Shown here: piece after piece, positions 16,963 through 25,808 of the stretch
Numbering within the stretch: the stretch's first letter is position 1
Layout: each line of letters starts with the position of its first letter
Assembly (NCBI GenBank): GCA_020628375.1
Contig: JAHDFD010000017.1
Span: 1 to 64,000 of the forward strand
Reading direction: 5' to 3'
Length of the DNA: 64,000 nucleotides
From: Chitinophagales bacterium
Lineage (GTDB): Bacteria; Bacteroidota; Bacteroidia; Chitinophagales; UBA2359
Translations under genes and position numbers: made by a program
The notes under the pieces: generated by a model
Told to the model about the DNA's origin: nothing
Seen by the model: the letters and a program-made list of their open reading frames with translations, nothing else
Databases searched by the model: none

Positions 16963-18231
16963 CTACGAGCAACAATTATCTACTTGCTTATCTGACTTCC
17001 AATTATTAAAAATGACTTTTCTTAACGGATCAAGTACTTTGAACTGATTTTTATAATTGATCATCACATTGATATGTTCTTTTTCAATTAGCTTAGGATT
17101 AATCGATTTTAGCTTCTTTGCAGCCCAGTTTGCCAAATGAACTTTGGTTATATCATCTTTGAATTGATTAAAAGTTGATAGACAAAAAATCTGATTCTTT
17201 TCCTTTAGAGAAAGCTTTCTTTGATAAACAAATAACTGTTCTAATTTATTGGCAGTAATTTCATTAGATCTTATTGTTGAATTGAATGTGAATTCATTAT
17301 TTAAACCAATTATTTTTTTTAAAAGATCTACGCGCTCATAATCATTAATGTTATTGTAACAGAATAAAGAATTATATCTGATATATTTCAATGCGAAAAC
17401 AGTCTCACTTTTTTTTGCAAATTGGTAAGCTGTGGCTAATTCTTTTTTGCTAAGTTCTATATTACCAAGAAATGACTGCCATTGACTCATCAATAAATGA
17501 TACATGTATATAATGCGTAAGTTTGAGTTAGTTTGTAGAAGATGACGGGTAAGTGCAAGTAGTTGCTCTATATGTTTTTCCTTACCTTCAAAAGTGCCAA
17601 ATCTAATTAGATTCATACATACCTTAAGTCTGATAAATATAATATTGGTCCTATATGCCTGTAATTGATTCCCATCTGCATAAGATGTTCCCCATTTTTC
17701 AATTTTTTCTAAAGTATCCCATTTTGAAAGATTTTGAATTGATACTTCCCTCAAAGAAGCAGCTAACTCGAATTCACCAATTTCTGCCAACATCTCCTGA
17801 AGGTTGACCAAGCTCATATTAAAAGAGTAATTTTCTCCGACATTATGAACCGTTTTACAGGCATCGAAACAATATGACATAGCCGAAGGATAATCTAACA
17901 ACTTTTTATAAATACCCGCCAATAAATTAAGTAGAGAACCATGATGTTTGGGATGTTTGACTATGCTGTCTAATGAATCTTCGATTAAGTTAAGCGCTTT
18001 TTCGGGTTGGTTTATACTATTATAAACTATGGAACATTGAATGATCAAAGATCTTAGATGATCGTATTTGTTATACTCTTTAGCAAGGTTTATTGCATCC
18101 TTAAGAATATACAATATAGCATTGGCATCTTCCTGAAGAAGATCTGCAGTCATACCGGCAGCCATTTTTAGTTTGCTGTCAATATCTTGAGTTTCCTCAT
18201 ATAAACTTTTATATGAAGATGATTTATTCAT
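16963..18231 (-). CDS. TPR-like protein, paralogue of the gene at 29114-30400
   Basis: A 422-aa helical protein without a signal peptide or membrane segment. It is made of degenerate tetratricopeptide-like repeats, for example KALNLIEDSLDSIVKHP followed by LLNLLAGIYKKLLDYPSAMS. Order and length parallel the 428-aa protein at 29114-30400: an early segment on elapsed activity, a central 'naxxxxg' stretch (EMLAEIGEFELAASL versus TCLAKFGNLRLSNSF) and a C-terminal WAxxKL segment. It probably mediates protein-protein contacts. No enzymatic domain is visible. Confidence 0.7.
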   Translation of the reverse strand: MNKSSSYKSLYEETQDIDSKLKMAAGMTADLLQEDANAILYILKDAINLAKEYNKYDHLRSLIIQCSIVYNSINQPEKALNLIEDSLDSIVKHPKHHGSLLNLLAGIYKKLLDYPSAMSYCFDACKTVHNVGENYSFNMSLVNLQEMLAEIGEFELAASLREVSIQNLSKWDTLEKIEKWGTSYADGNQLQAYRTNIIFIRLKVCMNLIRFGTFEGKEKHIEQLLALTRHLLQTNSNLRIIYMYHLLMSQWQSFLGNIELSKKELATAYQFAKKSETVFALKYIRYNSLFCYNNINDYERVDLLKKIIGLNNEFTFNSTIRSNEITANKLEQLFVYQRKLSLKEKNQIFCLSTFNQFKDDITKVHLANWAAKKLKSINPKLIEKEHINVMINYKNQFKVLDPLRKVIFNNWKSDKQVDNCCS

Positions 18232-18542
18232 TCATAAAGCTTTTTTCTGGTCAAAATACTTTATACGGCATTAGGAAGAATAATTATGCAAATTGAAATA
18301 TTTTTTTTGAAAAAGTTAAACTTACAGAGTAAAATGCACTTTTGGGGTTTGTTTTAAAGAAAAATTCTTAATTAGAATCGCCTATTATTACAGTACTTTG
18401 TGTTTACGACCTAAAAAACTAACAATCTTCATATACTAATACCCAATTATGCACGATATTTGTTCGATTTTTGCAGCCAAAGCAAAACATATTTTTAAAA
18501 TCAACTTATCTGCAAAACGCAGAATAAAAGAATGCCGTAAAA
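18232..18542. other. AT-rich intergenic region between TPR gene and sucA
   Basis: 311 bp between divergent genes. It must hold both promoters, but no confident -33/-7 pair, riboswitch or repeat was found. Confidence 0.5.
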
Positions 18543-21275
18543 ATGAGTGCTGAACATTATATTGCTAATGCCCACCCCACCTACATAGAAAATTTATACA
18601 ACCAGTTTCAGAACGGAGGAAAAGAACTGCTAGACGAAGGATGGGCACGTTTTTTTGAAGGATTTGAATTTGCCCTTAAGAATAGTGAAGATGGCAATGT
18701 TACTATCGATCAGGTAGGGAACTTTGCAAAGGAACTACGCGTATTCAATCTGATTTATACCTATAGAAAGAACGGGCACCTTATTGCCAAAACTAATCCG
18801 ATCAGAGAACGTGTCGATAGAAACCCTGGATTAGATCTTAATAATTTCAATTTAAGTAATGAAGATTTGGAAACCGAGTTTGCAGTTGGTGAACATTTAG
18901 GAATAGGAAAATCGAGCCTGAAAAATATTATTGCAAAGCTTGAAGATATTTACTGTGGCCCATTTGGTGTTGAGTACATTTATTTAAAAGATATTGAAGC
19001 AAGACATTGGTTGAGAGAAAAGTTTGAAAAAAGACCTAAAGATTACGGGTTTAATAATGATATACGTAAAAGAATTCTAAAAAAATTAAATGAAACCACT
19101 GTTTTTGAGCAGTTTTTAGGAACTAAATATTTAGGTGAAAAACGATTTTCGATAGAAGGTGGTGAAAATGCTATTACAGCTTTAGATTCAACAATAAATA
19201 CAGGTGCACGCCTTGGCGTAGAAGAATTTGTTATAGGTATGGCACACCGAGGAAGATTGAATGTGTTGTGTAATATTATGGGTAAAACATACGCACAAAT
19301 TTTCAGTGAGTTTGAAGGAAATACACCAAAGCATCATAATATGGGCGATGGCGATGTGAAATATCATTTAGGTTTTTCTTCTCAATATCCAACATTATCA
19401 GGTAAGTCGGTTCACATGAAACTGGCGCCGAACCCTTCTCACCTCGAAGCGGTTGATCCGGTAGTGTTAGGACTTTCAAGAGCACAGTCAGATTTAATAC
19501 ATGGCAGCGACAGAGATAAAATTTGTCCGATTTTGATTCATGGAGATGCCGCTGTTGCCGGACAAGGTATTGTTTATGAGATAGCTCAAATGAGTAAACT
19601 AAAAGGTTATGAAGTAGGTGGAACGATCCATGTTGTTATTAATAATCAAATTGGATTTACTACCGATTTTCACGATGCACGTTCTTCAGATTACTGTACA
19701 AGTGTAGCAAGTGTTGTTGAAGCACCGGTAATACACGTAAATGGTGATGATGCTGAAGCAGTTGCTTATGCGGCAGAAGTGGCAATGGAATTCCGCCAGA
19801 AATTCAATAAAGATGTTTATATAGATATGGTTTGCTATCGTAAGCACGGACACAACGAAGCCGATGATCCGAGTTTTACGCAACCTGAAATGTATAAGAT
19901 CATTAAAAAGCACAAGAATCCGCGTGCTACATACATCAATAAACTGGTTGAAGAAGGTGTGATCAATAATGATCGTGCAAAAGAAATGGAAAATGAATTC
20001 AAGGCTGAATTACAAGATCGTCTCGATGCAGTTCGTCAGAAGCCATTACAATATGCAATGCAGGAACCAGAGATTGCATGGAAAAAATTAAGAAAATCCA
20101 AGCCTACGGATTTTGATAAATCTCCTTCAACCAAAATAAGTAAAAGCCAGATCGCGCAGATCGTTAAAGGACTTATTAAAGTTCCAGAGGGTTTTAATCC
20201 TTTAAGGAAAGTAGATAAAATGTTGGCAAATCGTCGTCAGATGATGCGTGAAGACAAAACGGTTGACTGGGCTGCTGCGGAGTTAATTGCTTATGGTTCT
20301 ATATTATTAGAAGGTAAGAATGTAAGAATGACCGGACAAGATGTGAAACGTGGTACCTTTTCACATCGTCATGCTGTACTTTTCGATGAAAATACCGGAG
20401 ATGAATACAACCGATTGAACTTCCTGGATGAAAGAGGAGAGCAGGGGCAATTTGAAATTCACAACTCCTTGTTATCAGAGTTCGGTGTTTTAGGTTTTGA
20501 ATATGGATATTCTTTAGCTTCACCGGATCAGTTAATTTTATGGGAAGCACAATTCGGCGATTTTGCGAATGGTGCTCAAACAATGTTCGATCAGTTTATT
20601 TCTTCTGCTGAAAGTAAATGGAACAGACAAAGTGGTTTGGTAATGTTACTACCGCATGGTTACGAAGGTCAGGGACCTGAGCATTCATCGGCGAGATTAG
20701 AACGTTACTTACAATCTTGTGCAGAATATAATGTTACGATTGCGAATATTACAACACCTGCTAATTTCTTCCATGCTATTCGTCGCCAGTTGCATCGTCC
20801 GTTCAGGAAACCATTGGTCGTTATGTCGCCTAAATCGTTATTGAGACATAAACGTTGTGTTTCGAGTGTAGATGAATTGACTAAAGGAGGATTTCAGGAA
20901 ATAATTGATGATAACAATACTTTAGCAGCAGCAAAAGTGAAACGTGTATTGTTCTGTTCAGGTAAAATTTACTACGATCTGTTAGATAAGAAAGAAGCTG
21001 ATAACAGAAAGGATGTTGCAATCGTTCGTTTAGAACAATTATACCCGCTTCCGGCAAAACAATTAGATAAGATTGTAAATAAATACAAAAATGCAGAATT
21101 GTACTGGGTACAGGAAGAACCTTCAAACATGGGTGCATGGGCATACGTGCTTAGTCGTTATCATCAAATTAATTTGAATCGAATTTCAAGAAGACCTAGT
21201 GCATCACCGGCTACAGGTTATAAGAAAATTCATTTAAAAGAACAGGAAGAATTGGTGAATAAGGCTTTTTCTTAA
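18543..21275 (+). CDS. sucA: 2-oxoglutarate dehydrogenase E1 component
   Basis: A 910-aa thiamine-diphosphate enzyme that decarboxylates 2-oxoglutarate and passes the succinyl group to lipoyl-E2. It has the N-terminal E1 segment (YIENLYNQFQNG), GMAHRGRLNVLCNIMGK, HGDAAVAGQGIVYE and NNQIGFTT of the ThDP site, and the C-terminal transketolase-like domain (LLPHGYEGQGPEHSSARLER, KSLLRH). Length matches the family (about 900-930 aa). The usual neighbour sucB (E2) is absent: after a terminator, a DUF445 gene follows, so E2 must be encoded elsewhere. Confidence 0.96.
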   Translation: MSAEHYIANAHPTYIENLYNQFQNGGKELLDEGWARFFEGFEFALKNSEDGNVTIDQVGNFAKELRVFNLIYTYRKNGHLIAKTNPIRERVDRNPGLDLNNFNLSNEDLETEFAVGEHLGIGKSSLKNIIAKLEDIYCGPFGVEYIYLKDIEARHWLREKFEKRPKDYGFNNDIRKRILKKLNETTVFEQFLGTKYLGEKRFSIEGGENAITALDSTINTGARLGVEEFVIGMAHRGRLNVLCNIMGKTYAQIFSEFEGNTPKHHNMGDGDVKYHLGFSSQYPTLSGKSVHMKLAPNPSHLEAVDPVVLGLSRAQSDLIHGSDRDKICPILIHGDAAVAGQGIVYEIAQMSKLKGYEVGGTIHVVINNQIGFTTDFHDARSSDYCTSVASVVEAPVIHVNGDDAEAVAYAAEVAMEFRQKFNKDVYIDMVCYRKHGHNEADDPSFTQPEMYKIIKKHKNPRATYINKLVEEGVINNDRAKEMENEFKAELQDRLDAVRQKPLQYAMQEPEIAWKKLRKSKPTDFDKSPSTKISKSQIAQIVKGLIKVPEGFNPLRKVDKMLANRRQMMREDKTVDWAAAELIAYGSILLEGKNVRMTGQDVKRGTFSHRHAVLFDENTGDEYNRLNFLDERGEQGQFEIHNSLLSEFGVLGFEYGYSLASPDQLILWEAQFGDFANGAQTMFDQFISSAESKWNRQSGLVMLLPHGYEGQGPEHSSARLERYLQSCAEYNVTIANITTPANFFHAIRRQLHRPFRKPLVVMSPKSLLRHKRCVSSVDELTKGGFQEIIDDNNTLAAAKVKRVLFCSGKIYYDLLDKKEADNRKDVAIVRLEQLYPLPAKQLDKIVNKYKNAELYWVQEEPSNMGAWAYVLSRYHQINLNRISRRPSASPATGYKKIHLKEQEELVNKAFS

Positions 21276-21300
21276 ACATTGATTTATAATAGAATAATTC

Positions 21301-21322
21301 AAGTTGCGATTTATCGCAACTT
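21301..21322. other. Perfect palindrome downstream of sucA
   Basis: AAGTTGCGAT and ATCGCAACTT form a 10-bp inverted repeat around two T. No T-run follows, so it may protect the sucA mRNA 3' end or be a protein site. Confidence 0.5.
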
Positions 21323-21337
21323 AGGTTAGAATAGCTA

Positions 21338-21379
21338 ATGCCCTTCAGGAATTCTTTATTCTTGGAGGGCATATTTTTT
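21338..21379 (+). terminator. Rho-independent terminator downstream of sucA
   Basis: ATGCCCT (21338-21344) pairs with AGGGCAT (21366-21372), with further T-G and C-G pairs inside, followed by a run of T. It separates sucA from the DUF445 gene. Confidence 0.75.
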
Positions 21380-21411
21380 AAAACATACTATCTTAGCAAC
21401 AAAAACCTTCA

Positions 21412-22629
21412 TTGCTCGAATTTATAACAACACATCAGGAGATACTTAAAAATCTGGCAATTCCGGTAACAGCCGGAATTGTGGGGTATGTCACTAACTG
21501 GATTGCTATAAAGCTTACCTTTTATCCCTTGGAATTTATTGGTATAAAACCGATCTTGGGTTGGCAGGGAATCATTCCGGCAAATGCGGGTAAGGTTGCA
21601 GGTACTTCTGTTGATCTGATGGTGAATAAATTATTGAGTGTTGAAGATGAGTTCGCCAAAATAGATCCTGCGATCGTTGCAGAAGAAATGGGACCAATAC
21701 TCGAAAGGCATACACGAACTACAATAGGAGAGGCTTTGGATGACGAAGTACCATTACTTTGGAGAAACGCACCAGCTACCATTAAAGAAGAAATGTTCCA
21801 ACAGGCAGAGGCTGATACTGCGCCGCTTATTTCTGAAGTAATGGCAGATATGCAGACAAACATCAATCAGATATTCGATCTGAGACAAATGGTGATCGAT
21901 GAATTAACGAATCGTAAAGAAATATTGAATACTTTATTTCAGAAATGCGGAACCGAAGAATTCAAATTCATTGAAAAATCAGGTATTTATTTCGGGTTTT
22001 TATTCGGTCTGGTCCAGATGGGTATTTTTATGATCTGGGATTATTGGTGGTTATTGCCTTTAGGTGGATTGTTGGTAGGCTATGCGACTAACTGGCTAGC
22101 GCTTAAAATGATCTTTGAACCTCGTGAGCCTAAAAAGATAGGTCCATTCACTTTTCAGGGTTTATTCCTTACAAGACAGCAAGCGGTTTCGGAAGAGTAT
22201 GCAAAAATTGTTTCTTCAGAGATCCTTACTTCTGAAAAGATATTTTCAAGAATCGTTAATGGTCCCTCAGCCCGTCATTTATTCTGGATGATACAAAAAC
22301 ATATTGAAGCGTATATCGATAAGTCGGCAGTGATGATTCAGCCTTTTGTGAAGTTAGGAATAGGTGCTAGTGTTTATCAGCGTGTCAAAGATAATATTAC
22401 CGATAAGTTCGCTGATCTGTTACCGAAAGTTGTTTCCAATGTATTTCCTTATGCTGAAAAAGCATTGGATATGGAAACTACACTAAGAGAACAAATGCAG
22501 GCACTTTCACCCGAAGATTTTGAAGGGGTTTTGCGTCCAGCCTATCAGCAAGATGAATGGAAGCTTATATTAACCGGTGCCCTATTAGGACTTGCTGCCG
22601 GAATAGGGCAGGTCTATTTGTTGGTGTAA
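21412..22629 (+). CDS. DUF445 family membrane protein
   Basis: A 405-aa inner-membrane protein. Two related segments occur: YVTNWIAIKLTFYPLE near residue 25 and YATNWLALKMIFEPRE near residue 225, each next to a hydrophobic helix, as is typical of DUF445 (YheB/YjiN type). A final hydrophobic helix ends the protein. The large hydrophilic parts between are probably helical. The family's function is not established. The start is TTG at 21412, chosen because the first transmembrane segment begins soon after and no ATG precedes it. Confidence 0.85.
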   Translation: MLEFITTHQEILKNLAIPVTAGIVGYVTNWIAIKLTFYPLEFIGIKPILGWQGIIPANAGKVAGTSVDLMVNKLLSVEDEFAKIDPAIVAEEMGPILERHTRTTIGEALDDEVPLLWRNAPATIKEEMFQQAEADTAPLISEVMADMQTNINQIFDLRQMVIDELTNRKEILNTLFQKCGTEEFKFIEKSGIYFGFLFGLVQMGIFMIWDYWWLLPLGGLLVGYATNWLALKMIFEPREPKKIGPFTFQGLFLTRQQAVSEEYAKIVSSEILTSEKIFSRIVNGPSARHLFWMIQKHIEAYIDKSAVMIQPFVKLGIGASVYQRVKDNITDKFADLLPKVVSNVFPYAEKALDMETTLREQMQALSPEDFEGVLRPAYQQDEWKLILTGALLGLAAGIGQVYLLV

Positions 22630-22693
22630 ATAATGATGGATAGTTGATGAATGATAAATGATGAATTAATGCTTTTCTGATCTAAACATTATC

Positions 22694-22820
22694 TGTAATG
22701 GGCAATCAACTTATGGACATTTTATTGTTGGTCAGGAGACCAACAAAGGTCTGTACCTCAGTTGGTCTCCTGACCAACTGAATTTCTTTAAAGTATCCAA
22801 AAGTTAGTTGCCCCATTACA
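22694..22820. mobile_element. Miniature palindromic element M1 (127 bp) with 6-bp target duplication
   Basis: Ends TGTAATGGGCAA and TTGCCCCATTACA are inverted repeats. The core carries GTTGGTCAGGAGACCAAC and its reverse complement, each arm itself palindromic. Flanks are perfect 6-bp direct repeats ATTATC (22688-22693 and 22821-22826), a target site duplication. No coding capacity, so it is a non-autonomous MITE-like element. Relatives: 37153-37272 and 47686-47812. Confidence 0.85.
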
Positions 22821-22874
22821 ATTATCGTCTAATAGCTTACATCATCATTTACCAACTTTGTGTACCATCAAACT

Positions 22875-23585
22875 CTAGTTAACTTTAATAACAGGCTTTT
22901 GAGATTTAGCAGGAGCAAAATTTCCTCCGATCTTTGATTTGAACGATTTCTGGAATTTAGCTAAAGTTTTACTTTTATAGTGATCTTCTTTTATATAATG
23001 TAATAACGGATCGAATTGTTGAGGTTGTTTGAAACCCGGAAAAGAATTGATACGCTCTAAATTCTCATCTAAAAAAGCAATTGTGGGGTAACTCATTCGA
23101 CCACTTGCAAAATTGAATGCTAATTCATTATGTCCGCGTCTGCCTGGTTTTACATATTCATATTCTTTTCCTTTAAAACTTAATTTCTCTTTAAGTTCAG
23201 CATTGAATTTAACGGCATAAAAGTGTTCATTCAGGTATTCAGCAATTTCGGGATGTTGGAAAGTAGCTTGATCCATACGTTTACACCAACCACACCAATC
23301 GGTGTACAGATCAACCATGACTTTACGTTGTTCTTTTTTTGAAAGTTCTTCCAGCTCATCTATACCAACCCAGTTTACAGCAACGTTTTCAGTCTTTTTC
23401 TCAGCTACTTTATTATCTGAGGTTTCTGCCTTTGATGGTTCTTTATTAACGGTTGGTGTTTTTTGAGTTTGTGCTTCCTGAGCTTTTGGACTTGTGTTGG
23501 AAGTAGATTCACCGCCACAAGCCGTTAATAGTAACATAGTGGTAATAATGCTGAATAAAAAGCAATTTTTAATGCAGTTGCTCAT
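22875..23585 (-). CDS. Thioredoxin-family lipoprotein (CGWC)
   Basis: A 236-aa lipoprotein: lipobox LLTAC with Cys23, then a Lys/Thr/Ser/Glu-rich linker to about residue 70. The thioredoxin domain follows, with VDLYTDWCGWCKRMD (Cys98 and Cys101) and the cis-Pro segment MSYPTIAFLD. It probably sits on the periplasmic side of a membrane and handles disulfides or acts like the soluble part of DsbD. It has no transmembrane DsbD core. Confidence 0.85.
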   Translation of the reverse strand: MSNCIKNCFLFSIITTMLLLTACGGESTSNTSPKAQEAQTQKTPTVNKEPSKAETSDNKVAEKKTENVAVNWVGIDELEELSKKEQRKVMVDLYTDWCGWCKRMDQATFQHPEIAEYLNEHFYAVKFNAELKEKLSFKGKEYEYVKPGRRGHNELAFNFASGRMSYPTIAFLDENLERINSFPGFKQPQQFDPLLHYIKEDHYKSKTLAKFQKSFKSKIGGNFAPAKSQKPVIKVN

Positions 23586-23603
23586 GTTATATAAATTTAG
23601 GGC

Positions 23604-23811
23604 AATGGTTCATATTGAGTGATTTTATTATTTTACATCAATAATATTATTATCTAACTTTTTTAGAAAGAGAAATTAGACGATAGACATTAGACTTCCT
23701 AAATATGGTTTTTAGTAAGCTTTTGAAATATTCTAACATCTTTTGTCTAATTTCTAATGTCTTTTTTTAATTTTTAAAATCACTCGTAAAGTAACACTAC
23801 CGAATTAAGAT
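23604..23811. mobile_element. Repeat R1, about 208 bp, without nested insertion (empty site)
   Basis: This AT-rich repeat has imperfect terminal inverted repeats of about 30 bp (left GGCAATGGTTCAT, right GTAAAGTAACACTACC, clearer in copy R2, which starts GGTAGTGG). The same sequence occurs at 37071-37391 and in diverged form at 47651-48071, in both cases interrupted by an M element. At 23677-23696 the uninterrupted AGACGATAGACATTAGAC shows the empty site. No reading frame. The remainder of 23586-24037 shows no other feature besides the promoter area of the next gene. Confidence 0.75.
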
Positions 23812-24037
23812 ACACAAAGCTATTATAATTTTTTATAAGGCATTCAACATTAAGAATGCTTGGTAGTTAAAGTCAAGCTAAACATGTTAAAATAAGGATT
23901 CATAAAGAAAAGCTTCATACAATTTTTAAAAAATGGCACGGGAATTGACTAAGCTGTTTTGTAAGGGTATTTTTATAGTGTTTCAGAACATTCATGTCAA
24001 GTGTATTCTTACCTTATAAATAACTAAAGAAAAACAG

Positions 24038-25396
24038 ATGAAAAAACAATTCTCGATATATCTGTTAGGGTTTTTGCTTTCCCTTCCATTGCTAGCGCAG
24101 TGGGAAGACGCAGTATTAAGTGAAGTGCCCTCACAAACAGGAACAGCAACTCATGCAAAGGGTGTGCTGGATAATGGTAATACTACTTTCATAGCTTGGG
24201 AAACCAATGCTCAGGAATTATATTTTGCCAGTAGAGCTACTAGTGGTGAGTGGTCTTTACCTGAAAAGATAAGCAGTAATGTAATTACCGGAAGCACACA
24301 GATTGCTAGTCGTGGAGGAAATACATTTGTTGTATATGCTAAAAGTAATGGCGCTAATTCAGAAATTTGGTTAAGTCAGATCGCTGCACCTTTCAGTATA
24401 GAATCGAATACTTCGATCATTAGCGATAGTGAGCCTAAATCTTCTTTGAGCATTGATGTTGATCTTGAGGGATATGCACATGTCTCATGGGCAATGAATG
24501 ATAATTCAAGTAGTCTGAATAGGGTTTATTATTATAATAATTCAGAAACCGGAGAAATATTAGGCGCTAATAAAGTTCCGATTTCTAATATGGATACTCA
24601 GCTGAATCCGCTTAGTATTAACGCTACTGAGTCGGGAAGTGTAGAAATTCTTTATATCGGTTCTTATCAGAATGATCAGATTATTCAGAGAACTTTCAAT
24701 AATGAATTTAACAGCACTAGCTGGAATTATGATACTTATTTCGATTTTGGTCCTTCAAATTTCAAATCAGCAAAATCTACCATAAACGGTAATTTATTGT
24801 ATTATGCTGTTCAGGAATTGAATGGTCAGGTATATTTTTTCCAGGGATCGACCTCAACAACTAATTCATGGATTCCGGTAAATGGTAATGCAACAGTAGT
24901 TGCCAATGAAGGAATTTTAGAGTCGATTATGGTGATGAATGATCTGAGTCGTCATTGTTTGGTTGTAGGTGATGATAATGAGGTAATTCATGTTTATACC
25001 GATAGTAATGGTCAGTGGCAGAACGATTTTCTGTTAACCGATGGAAATTATGTTTCTGGAAATTTTGAGCAAAGCTCGATAAACGAGTTGTATTGGATGG
25101 GGGTAAAAGATGGAAAAGCCGCCGTGTTTGGGCCTGAAGTTACTACATCGATCCATAACTTTATTGATGAAGGTTTAAAACTATATCCAAATCCAAGTAG
25201 TGATTGGGTAAATATCGAAGCAGCCAAGGGAAGTAAGTATTCAATTTCAATATATAATGTAGAAGGAAGAATGGTTGCACATGATAACTTCAGCAATCGT
25301 TGGAATATTAATGTAAGTAACTGGCAGAAAGGTGTTTACTTCGTTAAGATCGGTTTAGATGGGCAAATATTTACACAAAAACTATTGGTACAATAA
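24038..25396 (+). CDS. Secreted protein with T9SS sorting domain
   Basis: A 452-aa exported protein with signal peptide 1-21 (ending LLAQ). The body has repeated short strands such as TTFIAWETNAQELYFASR and GYAHVSWAMND, which look like sialidase/BNR-type propeller blades. The last 75 residues or so are a T9SS type A domain (LKLYPNPSSDWVNI, then ISIYNVEGRMV, then WQKGVYFVKIGL). Substrate or ligand unknown. A strong terminator follows. Confidence 0.85.
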   Translation: MKKQFSIYLLGFLLSLPLLAQWEDAVLSEVPSQTGTATHAKGVLDNGNTTFIAWETNAQELYFASRATSGEWSLPEKISSNVITGSTQIASRGGNTFVVYAKSNGANSEIWLSQIAAPFSIESNTSIISDSEPKSSLSIDVDLEGYAHVSWAMNDNSSSLNRVYYYNNSETGEILGANKVPISNMDTQLNPLSINATESGSVEILYIGSYQNDQIIQRTFNNEFNSTSWNYDTYFDFGPSNFKSAKSTINGNLLYYAVQELNGQVYFFQGSTSTTNSWIPVNGNATVVANEGILESIMVMNDLSRHCLVVGDDNEVIHVYTDSNGQWQNDFLLTDGNYVSGNFEQSSINELYWMGVKDGKAAVFGPEVTTSIHNFIDEGLKLYPNPSSDWVNIEAAKGSKYSISIYNVEGRMVAHDNFSNRWNINVSNWQKGVYFVKIGLDGQIFTQKLLVQ

Positions 25397-25478
25397 AAAC
25401 TTTATCGTGTCAGGGTGAAAAGCTTTGATGAATTTTATAAAAAGAAGCATTTTGAACTAGCTATGAAATGCTACTCTC

Positions 25479-25514
25479 AAAAACGCACTTATCCCTTAAG
25501 AGTGCGTTTTTTTT
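25479..25514 (+). terminator. Strong Rho-independent terminator
   Basis: AAAAACGCACT (25479-25489) pairs with AGTGCGTTTTT (25501-25511), followed by more T. It lies between convergent genes and is suited to end the plus-strand T9SS gene. Confidence 0.88.
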
Positions 25515-25521
25515 ATTTTTC

Positions 25522-25740
25522 CTAAATAGCTATAATATTAATCCACATTAAGAATACTACAAGAAAAACAGTTATTAATGTAGTTATATACAGAATAGCT
25601 TGCCAATAGTAAAGCCTTGTGCTCCATTGTCGCCACATTCTTGTACCATATTCTTCTTCAAAGCGCTCATTAGAAAATTTCCAAAGAAGAAAAGCTATTG
25701 ATAAAAACAATGGCGTTGACATTATTAATACTTTTTCCAT
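25522..25740 (-). CDS. Small two-helix membrane protein
   Basis: A 72-aa protein starting MEKVLIMS, with two hydrophobic helices (about residues 4-20 and 47-70) around a charged, aromatic loop (RMWRQWSTRLYYW). I chose the ATG at 25740; an in-frame Met at 25791 would add 17 residues that look unlike a membrane protein start. No family recognised. It lies 68 nt beyond dnaB in the minus direction (dnaB stops to the right at 25809), so it could be in the same transcript. Confidence 0.6.
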   Translation of the reverse strand: MEKVLIMSTPLFLSIAFLLWKFSNERFEEEYGTRMWRQWSTRLYYWQAILYITTLITVFLVVFLMWINIIAI

Positions 25741-25808
25741 TCTTAGCACTTTTAATCTGATGTAGAAATTTGTAGATCTAAAATACAACAAATTCTTATC
25801 TGTTGTAT

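Noticed and set aside
22694-22820. M element as a terminator or riboswitch
   Set aside because: Long double hairpin without T-run; target duplications and multiple copies fit a mobile element.
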